Source: Streptomyces taklimakanensis (GTDB lineage: Bacteria; Actinomycetota; Actinomycetes; Streptomycetales; Streptomycetaceae). From it: a DNA stretch of 64,000 nucleotides. The stretch covers positions 3,226,001 to 3,290,000 of the forward strand of contig NZ_WIXO01000001.1 of the NCBI RefSeq assembly GCF_009709575.1, in the 5' to 3' direction. Shown here piece after piece: positions 9,572-17,025 of this stretch. The notes beneath the pieces are model-generated. The model worked only from the letters and a program-made list of their open reading frames with translations. It was not told where the DNA came from and made no database searches. The stretch's first letter is position 1; the number at the start of each line of letters is the position of its first letter. A program made the position numbers and the translations under genes.

Positions 9572-10189
9572 ATGACCGACCAGACCAGCCCGTGCAGCTT
9601 CCAGACCGGACCCGGCGAGCCCTGCGACCGCCACGAGCGGGAACGACACCCGGCCCGACCCGCCCCGGCCGACGAGGACCACCGCCAGCGGTTCAGGGCC
9701 GCCCTGCGACTCGACCTCCTCCCCACCCTCACCGCCGAGGCCCGCCACTACCTCACCGAACTCCACCAGATCGACTACGACCTGACCCACCGCCGCCACC
9801 GAATCGGCACCTGGGAGAACCTCCACAACCTCCTCGGCTGGCGCGAGACAGTCCTCCGCGGCCTCGACCACACCGCCGCCGAACTCGCCGACGCCCTCGA
9901 CGCCATCGCCGAGTCCGACGCCCGCACCGACCGCCTCACCGCCGCCGCCACCCGCATCGGCAACCCCGCCCTCGCCGCAGTCGCCTACTGCCTGTACGGG
10001 CCCGACATCACCGACCACCTCACCGCCACCCCCCTGGCCCCGACCGCCACCGACCGCGCACTGGCCGACGAGATCCGCCCCCACCTCCCCGCCGGCGCCA
10101 CCACCACCGGCCGCGAGCCGTGGGTCCGCTACGCGTCCGACGAGGCGGCGATCCACGAGCCGCGACCGGTGTGCGGCATCGCGTCCTGA
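9572..10189 (+). CDS. phage hypothetical protein, 205 aa
   Basis: I do not recognise this protein. It starts with ATG after a strong GGAGGA site at 9559-9564, begins MTDQTSPCSFQTG, and has a small N-terminal Cys/His cluster (C8, C18, H21). A mostly helical, Ala/Asp/Arg-rich body follows. Codons are strongly C-ended, like the early phage genes and unlike the chromosomal block. It is the first gene in the prophage and lies behind operator-promoter module 1, so it may be repressor-controlled. A hairpin terminator follows. Confidence 0.65.
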   Translation: MTDQTSPCSFQTGPGEPCDRHERERHPARPAPADEDHRQRFRAALRLDLLPTLTAEARHYLTELHQIDYDLTHRRHRIGTWENLHNLLGWRETVLRGLDHTAAELADALDAIAESDARTDRLTAAATRIGNPALAAVAYCLYGPDITDHLTATPLAPTATDRALADEIRPHLPAGATTTGREPWVRYASDEAAIHEPRPVCGIAS

Positions 10190-10219
10190 ACCATCCACCC
10201 CGCCCCAAAGGCATGGCGG

Positions 10220-10249
10220 AGGCCCCGCCCAGCCGGGCGAGGGCCTTTG
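10220..10249. terminator. terminator between convergent genes
   Basis: AGGCCC-CGCCC pairs with GGGCG-A-GGGCCT and is followed by TTTGT. It lies between the plus gene ending at 10189 and the minus gene ending at 10262, so it may serve both. Confidence 0.7.
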
Positions 10250-10261
10250 TCACGTCTGCGG

Positions 10262-10435
10262 CTACTCGCCGTCGGCCGGCGGCCCGTAGCCCGCCTGCTC
10301 CAGCTCGTGCATCAGGTCGCCGACGTCCGAGCCGAGGCCGTTGTTGGCGTCTTCGACCCGCTTCCACACGATTCCGAGGATCGCGCGGGCGTCGTTTCCG
10401 TTCAGGGGCTGCGACCCCATCTGTCCTTCGATCAT
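10262..10435 (-). CDS. small phage hypothetical protein, 57 aa
   Basis: Unknown function. The ATG at 10435 has AGGGAG 5-6 bases upstream on the minus strand and gives MIEGQMGSQPLN; longer starts in the same frame lack such a site. The C-terminus is acidic. It is divergent from the gene at 10577, with a 140-bp region between them that contains a tandem CCATTGATAC repeat. Small size limits confidence. Confidence 0.5.
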   Translation of the reverse strand: MIEGQMGSQPLNGNDARAILGIVWKRVEDANNGLGSDVGDLMHELEQAGYGPPADGE

Positions 10436-10532
10436 GTCTACTCCCTGGTCTGAGGCGAGGTCGTGCGCCGGCCAGGCCGCTCGGATTCGCCGCGAACCAC
10501 ACGGCCACCTCATCCGCGCCCCACCGGCCGGG

Positions 10533-10554
10533 CCATTGATACCGCCATTGATAC
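10533..10554. repeat. tandem CCATTGATAC repeat in a divergent promoter region
   Basis: CCATTGATAC occurs at 10533-10542 and again at 10545-10554, a 12-bp period. It is close to one helical turn and lies between two divergent genes. It could be a regulator site or paired -10/-35 elements. Confidence 0.5.
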
Positions 10555-10576
10555 GCCGCAACACCGAGGAGTCCCA

Positions 10577-10825
10577 ATGACCACCGCGACCACATCCCCG
10601 CGCCGTATCCAGCACCGCCGCACCACCGGCTGGGCTGTGACCTGGACCGGGCACGCCGACCAGCACAAGCCCCTCGGACTCAGTGACCACATCCCCGCCG
10701 ACGACCAGCGCGACGCCCACGCCTGCGCCGTGGAGTTGTACGAGCTGTGGCTCCGGCATCATCCGGCGCTTCTCGACCGGGCCTTCCGACTTTGGATTCA
10801 TCACCCCTTGCGCACCCTAATTTAG
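10577..10825 (+). CDS. small phage hypothetical protein, 82 aa
   Basis: Begins MTTATTSPRRIQHRR after GAGGAG. The middle (TTGWAVTWTG) looks like a small beta-strand domain, and the end is Trp- and His-rich. Unknown function. Its last codons overlap the perfect palindrome at 10812-10830 that lies before the next gene. Confidence 0.5.
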   Translation: MTTATTSPRRIQHRRTTGWAVTWTGHADQHKPLGLSDHIPADDQRDAHACAVELYELWLRHHPALLDRAFRLWIHHPLRTLI

Positions 10826-10840
10826 GGTGCAGAGTAGGTG
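10808..10840 (+). promoter_or_regulatory. palindromic operator in a long promoter spacer
   Basis: A perfect 19-bp palindrome, GCACCCTAATTTAGGGTGC, covers 10812-10830. It sits between TTGCGC (10808-10813) and a weak -10 candidate GTAGGT or TAGGTG (10834-10840), giving a 20-21 bp spacer. Dyads in 19-20 bp spacers are characteristic of MerR-family promoters, and the next gene encodes a MerR/excisionase-like N-terminus. Autoregulation is inferred. Confidence 0.5.
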
Positions 10841-10894
10841 TTGTGAGGCAGGGGAACAGCCCCAGCCCACTCCGTAAGACACTCGGAGAGCCAC

Positions 10895-11401
10895 ATGAAC
10901 ACCGCCCTCGCCGCCGCCCAGGCCAACGTCAGCATCGACACCATCCGCACCTGGTGCCGCCGCGGTGTCGTCGCCGCCACCAAGCGCGCCGGCCGCTGGA
11001 TCATCGACACCGCCTCCCTCGCCCACCGCATCGCCATCGGCAAGATGAAGCGCCCCGCCCCCAAGGTCGTCTACTCGATCGAGACGATGACCGCGATCGG
11101 CGGCCGACGCTGGCAGAAGAACGGCCACGACCGCGTCTACCTCAACGGCTTCGAGACCGTCCCGGGCCTGGAACTGGACCACTACAAGAGCGGCAACATC
11201 AGCTCCGCCACCCTCGACGGCGAGAAGGTCTCCAACGCCGAGGGCGGCCGGCTCGCCACTGCGGTCGACAAGGTCTACTTCGACGCCGCCGACGGCAAGG
11301 TCTACATCAAGTGGGGCTGGGGCAACCCCCGCAGCCTCGACCGCGACGAGATCGCCGCCCGCGTCTTCGCTGCCGTCCGCGCCGCCGTCGCCGCTCTCTG
11401 A
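10895..11401 (+). CDS. MerR/HTH_17-like DNA-binding protein, 168 aa
   Basis: Residues 1-50 form a short winged-helix/excisionase-like HTH (AAQANVSIDTIRTWCRRG, then RAGRWIIDT), as in BldC-like or MerR-type proteins that read tags from an N-terminal HTH. The rest (about 55-168) is an unrecognised domain rich in Tyr/Gly/Lys with TVPGLELDHYKSG and VYFDAADGKVYIKWG. A GGAG site precedes the ATG. The upstream 19-bp palindrome is a good candidate for its own operator. Confidence 0.65.
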   Translation: MNTALAAAQANVSIDTIRTWCRRGVVAATKRAGRWIIDTASLAHRIAIGKMKRPAPKVVYSIETMTAIGGRRWQKNGHDRVYLNGFETVPGLELDHYKSGNISSATLDGEKVSNAEGGRLATAVDKVYFDAADGKVYIKWGWGNPRSLDRDEIAARVFAAVRAAVAAL

Positions 11402-11438
11402 GACCACCCACCCACAGCCTCCCCGAAAGGGAACCGCC

Positions 11439-12473
11439 ATGAGCGTTCGCATCATTGAGTGCACCGACCCGACCGAGCTGTACCGGCACTACGACGGCCA
11501 GTCCGAGCCGCAGGACGCCTACATCGAACTCGACACCCAGAGCGAGACGCTGTCCGCCACCTACAACGCCGAGATCGGCAACGCGATCCCGTTCAGCGTC
11601 CACTACGGTCTGGACCGCCGCTACCGCATCCCGATCCTGACCGCCGCCGCCGCCAACCGGGTCATGCGCGAGATCGCCCCGCTCGCCGACCGGATCATCG
11701 CCGGCACCGAGACCGAGTGGGACGGCAGCAACACCGTCGCCCGGCTCGACGACGACGCCCTGGCCGCCGAGGAGGAGATCGAGAAGCACCTGGGCCTGCC
11801 CACGCAGGACGGCGGCTGGGGCGACGAGCCCAACCAGGGCTTCCCCGAGCGGGACCTGGTCGCCGTGTGGGACATCGACGGAGCCGTGAACGGCGAGGAG
11901 GTCACCGAGTACGGCATCACCGCGGACACCCCCGACGCCCGGCTGGAGGAGATCGCGCAGGAGATCCTGTCGGACCTCGCCGCCTGCAACGGCAGCACGG
12001 TCGCCGTCTGCCACGGCCTGGACGACTACCTCAAGGGCCTGCGGGACGAGCTGGCGGAGGAGGACCCGCTGACACCAGCCGAGCTACGGACCGCCCGCGA
12101 GTACCTGGGCCTGACCGGCGACGCGATGGCGAAGAAACTCGGCGTCAACCCGCGCACGCTGCGCTCCTGGGAGCAGGGCCGCGACCCGATCCCCGGACGC
12201 ATCCGCCCCGAGATCGCCGAACTGAAGACCGCCACGGACGCCGCCGTCGCCAGGCTGGTCGCCAGCCTGGAGGGCACGGACGACGACACGCTGATCACCT
12301 ACCGCAACGACGACGAGTACCAGGCCGGAGTGCGCGGCACTTCCTGGTCGGAGGGCTGGCACGGCTGGTCGGCGGGCTGGCACCGGCAGGTCTGCGCCCG
12401 CGTCGCCGCCCAGACCGGAGCCCGCATCGACTACGCGGACCTCAAGGACGACACCCACGAGGACAACGCCTGA
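11439..12473 (+). CDS. phage protein with internal HTH domain, 344 aa
   Basis: The N-terminal 200 residues are acidic and not recognised. Residues about 214-255 form an XRE-like HTH (LTPAELRTAREYLGLTG, then LGVNPRTLRSWEQG), the pattern used for sequence-specific DNA binding. The C-terminus has a Trp-rich patch (SWSEGWHGWSAGWHR). An AAAGGGA ribosome site precedes ATG 11439, 37 bases after the previous gene, so the two are probably co-transcribed. A regulatory role is inferred; no enzyme motif is seen. Confidence 0.65.
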   Translation: MSVRIIECTDPTELYRHYDGQSEPQDAYIELDTQSETLSATYNAEIGNAIPFSVHYGLDRRYRIPILTAAAANRVMREIAPLADRIIAGTETEWDGSNTVARLDDDALAAEEEIEKHLGLPTQDGGWGDEPNQGFPERDLVAVWDIDGAVNGEEVTEYGITADTPDARLEEIAQEILSDLAACNGSTVAVCHGLDDYLKGLRDELAEEDPLTPAELRTAREYLGLTGDAMAKKLGVNPRTLRSWEQGRDPIPGRIRPEIAELKTATDAAVARLVASLEGTDDDTLITYRNDDEYQAGVRGTSWSEGWHGWSAGWHRQVCARVAAQTGARIDYADLKDDTHEDNA

Positions 12474-12554
12474 CCAGATCCGCCCCACGGCTTCCGCCCC
12501 CGGCCGCTACGGTCGGGGCGGAAGCCGCCCCAGGCCCACACGGGAGGCCACGAC

Positions 12555-13466
12555 GTGACCAGCTACAGCGGGCTGACAGCCCGGGACGTACCCGAAGCCC
12601 GCCAAGACCTCATCGACTGGTCCACCGGCCCCGGCGAGCGCGTCTTCGCCCAGCGCGGCCGGCCGGAGCTCAGCGGCGCCCTCGCGGCGTCCGCCACACA
12701 TGCCGAGCTGTTCTACATCACCGCCGACATGGCCAGCCTCGCCCGCACCATCGGCCAAGGGCTGGACGTGTACGCCCTCGCCGCCGATGACCTGCCCGCC
12801 CCGCACGGCCTGCTGGTATGGGACGGCCCGGCGAGCAGCGAACACGCTGGCGCGGCACCGACCGCAGTGGCGTGGATGTCGAACGGTGGTCGGCTGTTCG
12901 TGTCGCTGCTGGTTCCGGCTGCCGCTTACCGGAACTGGTGCGCGTCCCACTCGCTGGAAGCGGCCCGGTCGGCACCATCAGTCACCGCAGGCAGGCTGGT
13001 GTACCGCGGGCACGGGCCGAGGCTTCTGCTGGACGGACCGGACACGCCATGGGAACGACTGGGCTGCGGACCGGACGAAGAGACCATCCGCACGCTGCTG
13101 GCTACGTTCATCCTCATTCGGCAGCCGGTGGAGGCCCGCCGATCGCTGCATGAGGTGGAGGATGTGTTGCCGTCGCGGGCGTCGCAGAAGCGGATCCGCC
13201 GGGCCGGCGGTGACCCGACACAGGCGGTGCGGTATGTGACGCTGCGGCAGTCACTGCGGCCCGAGGGGGGCGGGCACGATGCGGGGGAGCACGCGCGGCG
13301 GATCTACCGGCACCGCTGGTTCGTGAAGGCGCACCGGGCCCGTCAGTATTACCCGTCGCGGGGCGAGCATCAGACGATCTGGCGGGGGCCGTACCTGGTG
13401 GTGCCGGCCGGATGCGAGGACGCCCCGATCCTGGGCGGGGAGCGGGTGAACGTGCTGCGCCGCTGA
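12555..13466 (+). CDS. conserved actinobacterial mobile-element protein, 303 aa
   Basis: Starts at GTG 12555 after GGGAGG. The C-terminus, HRWFVKAHRARQYYPS, then IWRGPYLVVPAG and a final GERVNVLRR, resembles a family of uncharacterised proteins common on actinobacterial plasmids and phages, where this end is the most conserved part. The N-terminal two-thirds is a globular domain with no motif I can name. It is the last plus-strand gene before the integrase, with a terminator between them. Confidence 0.6.
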   Translation: MTSYSGLTARDVPEARQDLIDWSTGPGERVFAQRGRPELSGALAASATHAELFYITADMASLARTIGQGLDVYALAADDLPAPHGLLVWDGPASSEHAGAAPTAVAWMSNGGRLFVSLLVPAAAYRNWCASHSLEAARSAPSVTAGRLVYRGHGPRLLLDGPDTPWERLGCGPDEETIRTLLATFILIRQPVEARRSLHEVEDVLPSRASQKRIRRAGGDPTQAVRYVTLRQSLRPEGGGHDAGEHARRIYRHRWFVKAHRARQYYPSRGEHQTIWRGPYLVVPAGCEDAPILGGERVNVLRR

Positions 13467-13471
13467 TCAGG

Positions 13472-13485
13472 TAGGAACGTTCCTA
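13472..13485. other. 14-bp perfect palindrome
   Basis: TAGGAACGTTCCTA lies just after the stop codon at 13466 and before the terminator shared with the integrase. It has no T-run, so it is more likely a protein-binding site than a terminator. Confidence 0.5.
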
Positions 13486-13512
13486 GGTGGTCCCCTCCCC
13501 ACCATGTGCGAA

Positions 13513-13542
13513 GGCCCTCGCCGGTGACCGCTGGCGAGGGCC
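13513..13542. terminator. bidirectional terminator between 303-aa gene and integrase
   Basis: GGCCCTCGCC pairs perfectly with GGCGAGGGCC across a 10-base loop, between convergent genes. Confidence 0.75.
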
Positions 13543-13562
13543 CTCACACGTCCGGAGCGACG

Positions 13563-14879
13563 TCAGCCGAACAGCGCCCTCCCCATCCGCGCCGCAGCCT
13601 CCTCCGCCAACTTCGACCCAACGTGGGTGTACCGCTGGGTCACCCGCATCTGCGAGTGCCCGAGGATCTCCATCACCACGCGAGGACTGATCCCCGCCTC
13701 GATCAGCAGCGTCCCCGCGGTGTGCCGGCCGTCGTGGACCCGCTTCGACGGCACCCCCGCCGCCTCCAGGATCTCCACCCACTCGTCGTAGTCCGCGCGC
13801 GGGTCGACCGGCCGCCCGTTCGGCTGCGCGAAAACGAGGTCGTGCTCCTGCCACAACTCCCCGGCCGTCTCCCGCTCGACGGCCTGCGCCTCACGCTGGG
13901 CCCGCAACAGCGGGATCAACGGCGGCGGGATCGGCGCGACACGCTTGTTGCGGCCCTTCGGCTCACGGAAGACCAGCCCCCCGCCCGTCCTCTGCGGGCA
14001 CGACTTCGCGTGGCCGGTGCAACCGGGCGGGCAGGGCTTCGGGCATTCGCCACGCTGGTGCAGTGCGTGGGTTCGGCCCTTCCCTGGGCAGGGCTTGCGG
14101 TGCAGACGCTCGCCGCACTTGTGCGGGTCGTCGCAGCCGTGACGCCAGGTGAGCCGCTGAAGCTGCCACCATACACGGATCGTGCCCTCGTCGAGGTCGA
14201 TGTACTTCCAGCGCAGCCCGAGCGCCTCGCCCTGCCGCAGCCCCATCGCCAGCGCGACCGACCAGCGGGCGCCGTTACGGCGCCGGTCGGCCTCGGCGAG
14301 GACGGCGCGGGCCTGCTCCTGCGTCAGGGGCTCGATCTCCGTCTCGGCCGCGGACGGCGCGTCCACCAGCGTCGCCACGTTCCGGGCGACGATCCCCCGC
14401 TGGTGGGCGACCTTCAACGCACGCGAGATGATTCGGTGGACCTTCAGGACCGTCGATGCGGCCAGCGGCCGATTCAGCAGCTCCAGGTAGAGCGCATCCA
14501 GATGCTCCGGGGCGAGCCGGTCGATACGGTGCTGCCCGACACCCGGCACGAGGTACAGGGTCGTTTTGGACCGGTAGTCGTCCAGCGTCCGCGGCGCCAT
14601 CGTGCCGTCCTGGACCTTCCGGGCGCACACGGTGTCAAGCCAGGTCTCCAGCCACTGGGCGACCGTCGGCGGCTTGCCCGGCTTCGGTACGGACCCCTGC
14701 GCGCGGAGCTTCTCCAACTCCTTGACCTTGCGCTGCACCTCGGCCCGCGTCTTGCCCTTACGCTGACGCCGGTCCGGGCGACCGTCGGGACGAGTCCCGA
14801 CGGTCACCCAGCCGTGCCAGCAGCCCTCGCGCTCGCTGTAGTAGATCGAGGACTCGCCGTTGCCGCGTCGTCCGCTCAT
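13563..14879 (-). CDS. int: tyrosine integrase with Cys-rich insertion
   Basis: Site-specific recombinase of 438 aa. An N-terminal arm-binding region (SIYYSEREGCWHGWVTVG) and a SAM-like core domain (VAQWLETWLDTV) precede the catalytic domain. The catalytic residues are Arg215 (GLRQGEA), His382 and Arg385 (HDGRH), His408 (LGHSQ) and Tyr417 (QRYTHV). About 50 residues near 250-300 form an insertion with many Cys and His, probably zinc-binding; this is seen in many Streptomyces integrases. The start overlaps the stop of the upstream HTH gene by ATGA, so the two are coupled. It is the best candidate for integration at the tRNA-Thr. Confidence 0.95.
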   Translation of the reverse strand: MSGRRGNGESSIYYSEREGCWHGWVTVGTRPDGRPDRRQRKGKTRAEVQRKVKELEKLRAQGSVPKPGKPPTVAQWLETWLDTVCARKVQDGTMAPRTLDDYRSKTTLYLVPGVGQHRIDRLAPEHLDALYLELLNRPLAASTVLKVHRIISRALKVAHQRGIVARNVATLVDAPSAAETEIEPLTQEQARAVLAEADRRRNGARWSVALAMGLRQGEALGLRWKYIDLDEGTIRVWWQLQRLTWRHGCDDPHKCGERLHRKPCPGKGRTHALHQRGECPKPCPPGCTGHAKSCPQRTGGGLVFREPKGRNKRVAPIPPPLIPLLRAQREAQAVERETAGELWQEHDLVFAQPNGRPVDPRADYDEWVEILEAAGVPSKRVHDGRHTAGTLLIEAGISPRVVMEILGHSQMRVTQRYTHVGSKLAEEAAARMGRALFG

Positions 14880-15547
14880 CCGGCCCTTCCCGATCGGGCC
14901 GGCGGCAGGATGCCACGCTCACGCGCCTTGAGTACCCAGCGGTGCACGGTCCGCACCGGAACGTTCGCCTGTTCCGCGATATCCCTTGCGGGAGCGTTGC
15001 CGATGCTGGCGTAATACTTGTAGGCGTCACCCACCTTCCGTAGGAAGGCGTCCGTCAACCTGCCCTCGGGAGGACGCAAGGACGCGGCGTCCGGCTCCGC
15101 CAGGACGGGAGGACTGCTGGGAGTGTCGGGGACCTCGGAACGAATGCGGTCGATCAAGTCGTCGACCGGGCTGCCCTCCTCGAAATACTCGTCCAACTGC
15201 TCCACGGTGAGCGACGTCGTCTCCTCCGTGGGACGGAACGCCTCACGCATCTCGGCTACCGCCTGCGCCTGCGGGGCCGGGAGATTCGTAGCGGTCAGCG
15301 GCGCCAGCGCCCGCTCGACCTTCGACAGGGGAACGCGACGCCAGACGCGCCCACTCAGGCCCTCGCCGTCCTCGTCCTTGACGATGATGGTCTGTAGTGT
15401 CAACCTCTCCTCGCCCGGCGGGCCCGAGAGCCTGTACCGCAGGTAGACGGTCGCGCGTTCACCGTCGGGCTGCTGCAGACGCAGCCAACCGCCGGGCCTC
15501 GTATCCACTCGCCAGTTATCAATGTCGGGGGTCATGGCTTGAAGCAT
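14876..15547 (-). CDS. HTH protein co-transcribed with the integrase
   Basis: About 223 aa from ATG 15547; a second ATG at 15535 (MTPDIDNW) is also plausible. Neither has a good ribosome site, so the mRNA may be leaderless. The N-terminal half is a beta-rich domain (PGGWLRLQQPDGERATVYLRY). The C-terminus is a HTH (ARDIAEQANVPVRTVHRW). Proteins of this type are often encoded directly upstream of actinobacterial integrases. It could be the repressor that binds the operators just upstream, or an integrase accessory factor; sequence alone cannot decide. Confidence 0.7.
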   Translation of the reverse strand: MLQAMTPDIDNWRVDTRPGGWLRLQQPDGERATVYLRYRLSGPPGEERLTLQTIIVKDEDGEGLSGRVWRRVPLSKVERALAPLTATNLPAPQAQAVAEMREAFRPTEETTSLTVEQLDEYFEEGSPVDDLIDRIRSEVPDTPSSPPVLAEPDAASLRPPEGRLTDAFLRKVGDAYKYYASIGNAPARDIAEQANVPVRTVHRWVLKARERGILPPARSGRAG

Positions 15548-15564
15548 GGCAGCCCGCAGCGACC

Positions 15565-15727
15565 GTGGGCAACCGGTCACGCCATCTCGCGCACCCGGAG
15601 TCACCTACTCGGATGACCGAAACGAGCCCGCCTGCGAGCAACCGCCCCCACCTACTTGCGCGACCCTGGACGGCCCCCTAGAATCCAACGAGCAAGCGGT
15701 ACCGAGTACCCGCTCCCGATTGCTCGG
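15565..15727. promoter_or_regulatory. switch region with five 26-bp operators and an early promoter
   Basis: Between the minus-strand integrase operon and the plus-strand excisionase-like gene lie about five copies of the same site. They start at 15565 (weak), 15587, 15634, 15688 and 15702 (the last two overlap). Each has an 11-bp arm like GCGAGCAACCG, a 4-bp gap and an 11-bp arm like CACCTACTTGC. The copy at 15634 overlaps -35 TTGCGC (15656-15661), followed by a 17-bp spacer and -10 TAGAAT (15679-15684). The copy at 15702 is a strong palindrome ending just before the ribosome site of the gene at 15737. The layout is that of a lysis-lysogeny switch. Confidence 0.72.
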
Positions 15728-15736
15728 AGGATAACC

Positions 15737-15943
15737 ATGCAGAACGTCACCAAGCGCCGCGCCTACAAGATCTCCGAAGTCGCGGAACAACTCAGCGTCA
15801 GCCTGACCAAGGCCAAGGAGCTCACCGCCGAAGGCGGCCCCATCAAGTCCTTCACCATCGGCCGCTCCCGACGCGTCTCCGCCGCCGCCCTCGACGCCTA
15901 CATCGCCGCCCGCGAAGCGGCGGAACTGGCCAACGCGAGCTGA
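15737..15943 (+). CDS. excisionase-like HTH protein
   Basis: A 68-aa protein with a HTH_17/excisionase-type fold: YKISEVAEQLSVSLTKAKEL, then a wing FTIGRSRRVSAAALDAYIAA. ATG 15737 follows GGAGG. As the first gene rightward of the switch, it could be the recombination directionality factor (Xis) or a Cro-like regulator. Confidence 0.75.
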   Translation: MQNVTKRRAYKISEVAEQLSVSLTKAKELTAEGGPIKSFTIGRSRRVSAAALDAYIAAREAAELANAS

Positions 15944-16030
15944 CCCGAAACGCAACCGGCCCCACACCGGTGACGCCACACCAGTGAGGGGCCGGACCGA
16001 ATCCTCGCACGGAAGCCAAGGAGTTCTCTC

Positions 16031-16405
16031 GTGACCACCACTGTACCCCCGACCGCCACACCGCACCCCGCCACACCACAGCGCTCCGACACCGAGCAGC
16101 AGATCGACGCCGCCGACGCGCTGAAGAAACTCCTCGCCGACACCGTCGGACTCCCGCGCATCACCTGGATCATCGACTCCACCGGCTGGCGCCTGTACGG
16201 CTACATCCACGACCGCGACGCCGCCGCCTTCAACGCCTACGCCGACCGGCTCGGCGGAACGATCCGCATCGGCCGCGCCTTCACCGAAGGCGACCACCTC
16301 GTCCGCGACCAGCGACTCGACACCACCTACCACAACGTCCCCGTCGAGATCGCCACCCTCGCCACCGTCACCGACGAGGAGGCCACCAAGGAGGCCGCCG
16401 CATGA
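16031..16405 (+). CDS. early phage hypothetical protein, 124 aa
   Basis: GTG start at 16031 with AAGGAG 8 bases upstream. A Pro/Thr-rich N-terminus is followed by a small alpha/beta domain (RITWIIDSTGWRLYGYIHD, then YADRLGGTIRIGRAF). Function unknown. The stop overlaps the next start by ATGA, so it belongs to the early operon. Confidence 0.65.
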   Translation: MTTTVPPTATPHPATPQRSDTEQQIDAADALKKLLADTVGLPRITWIIDSTGWRLYGYIHDRDAAAFNAYADRLGGTIRIGRAFTEGDHLVRDQRLDTTYHNVPVEIATLATVTDEEATKEAAA

Positions 16406-17025
16406 GCACCCCCACCGCAACCGCGACACACACCACCCGCCCCCGCAAGGGATCCGCCAGCACCCGACGACACCACCACCGCCGCCTGCCCCACCGCCTC
16501 CGGCAACTACTCCCCGACGCACAAACGATCCTCACCACCCCCGTGTCCTGGTTCGGCGACAACGGCCGGCCCGCCGCACGCTACGTCCTCGTCGCCTACG
16601 ACACATCAGGCAACCGCATCCCCCACACGCCCGGCACCATCGACCGCGTCGTCGACCTCCTACAGGGCGCCTTCCCCACCGCCGACTGGACCACCGCCCA
16701 AACCTGGCACGCCAACGGCAACCACCTCACCGCCTGGAACGGGGCCACCACCCAACGCCACCGACCCACCAGCGTCGAACAGCTCTCCGACCTCGCACGC
16801 CACGTCGCCCAGACCGCCCGACCCAACCGCAGCGACGAGTGGACACCCTCCCGCGTCCTACGCGCCGTCCCCGAGATCACCGCCACCGCCCCGAACAGCA
16901 GCGTGGCCCGCACCCGCGCCCGCCGGATCCTCCAGGAACTCAACCGGGCCGGACTGTTCATCAAACGCGACACCGACGGCCGCCGCTGCTACATCCCCTC
17001 GCCCCACCTGGACGGCGCCCGATGA
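16402..17025 (+). CDS. early phage protein with probable winged-helix C-terminus, 207 aa
   Basis: A basic N-terminus (RRHHHRRLPHRLRQ) is followed by an unrecognised middle. The C-terminal segment SVARTRARRILQELNRAGLF, then RCYIP, reads like a DNA-binding winged helix. It overlaps both neighbours by ATGA and immediately precedes the Rad52-type gene. A regulatory or DNA-metabolism role is possible but unproven. Confidence 0.65.
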   Translation: MSTPTATATHTTRPRKGSASTRRHHHRRLPHRLRQLLPDAQTILTTPVSWFGDNGRPAARYVLVAYDTSGNRIPHTPGTIDRVVDLLQGAFPTADWTTAQTWHANGNHLTAWNGATTQRHRPTSVEQLSDLARHVAQTARPNRSDEWTPSRVLRAVPEITATAPNSSVARTRARRILQELNRAGLFIKRDTDGRRCYIPSPHLDGAR

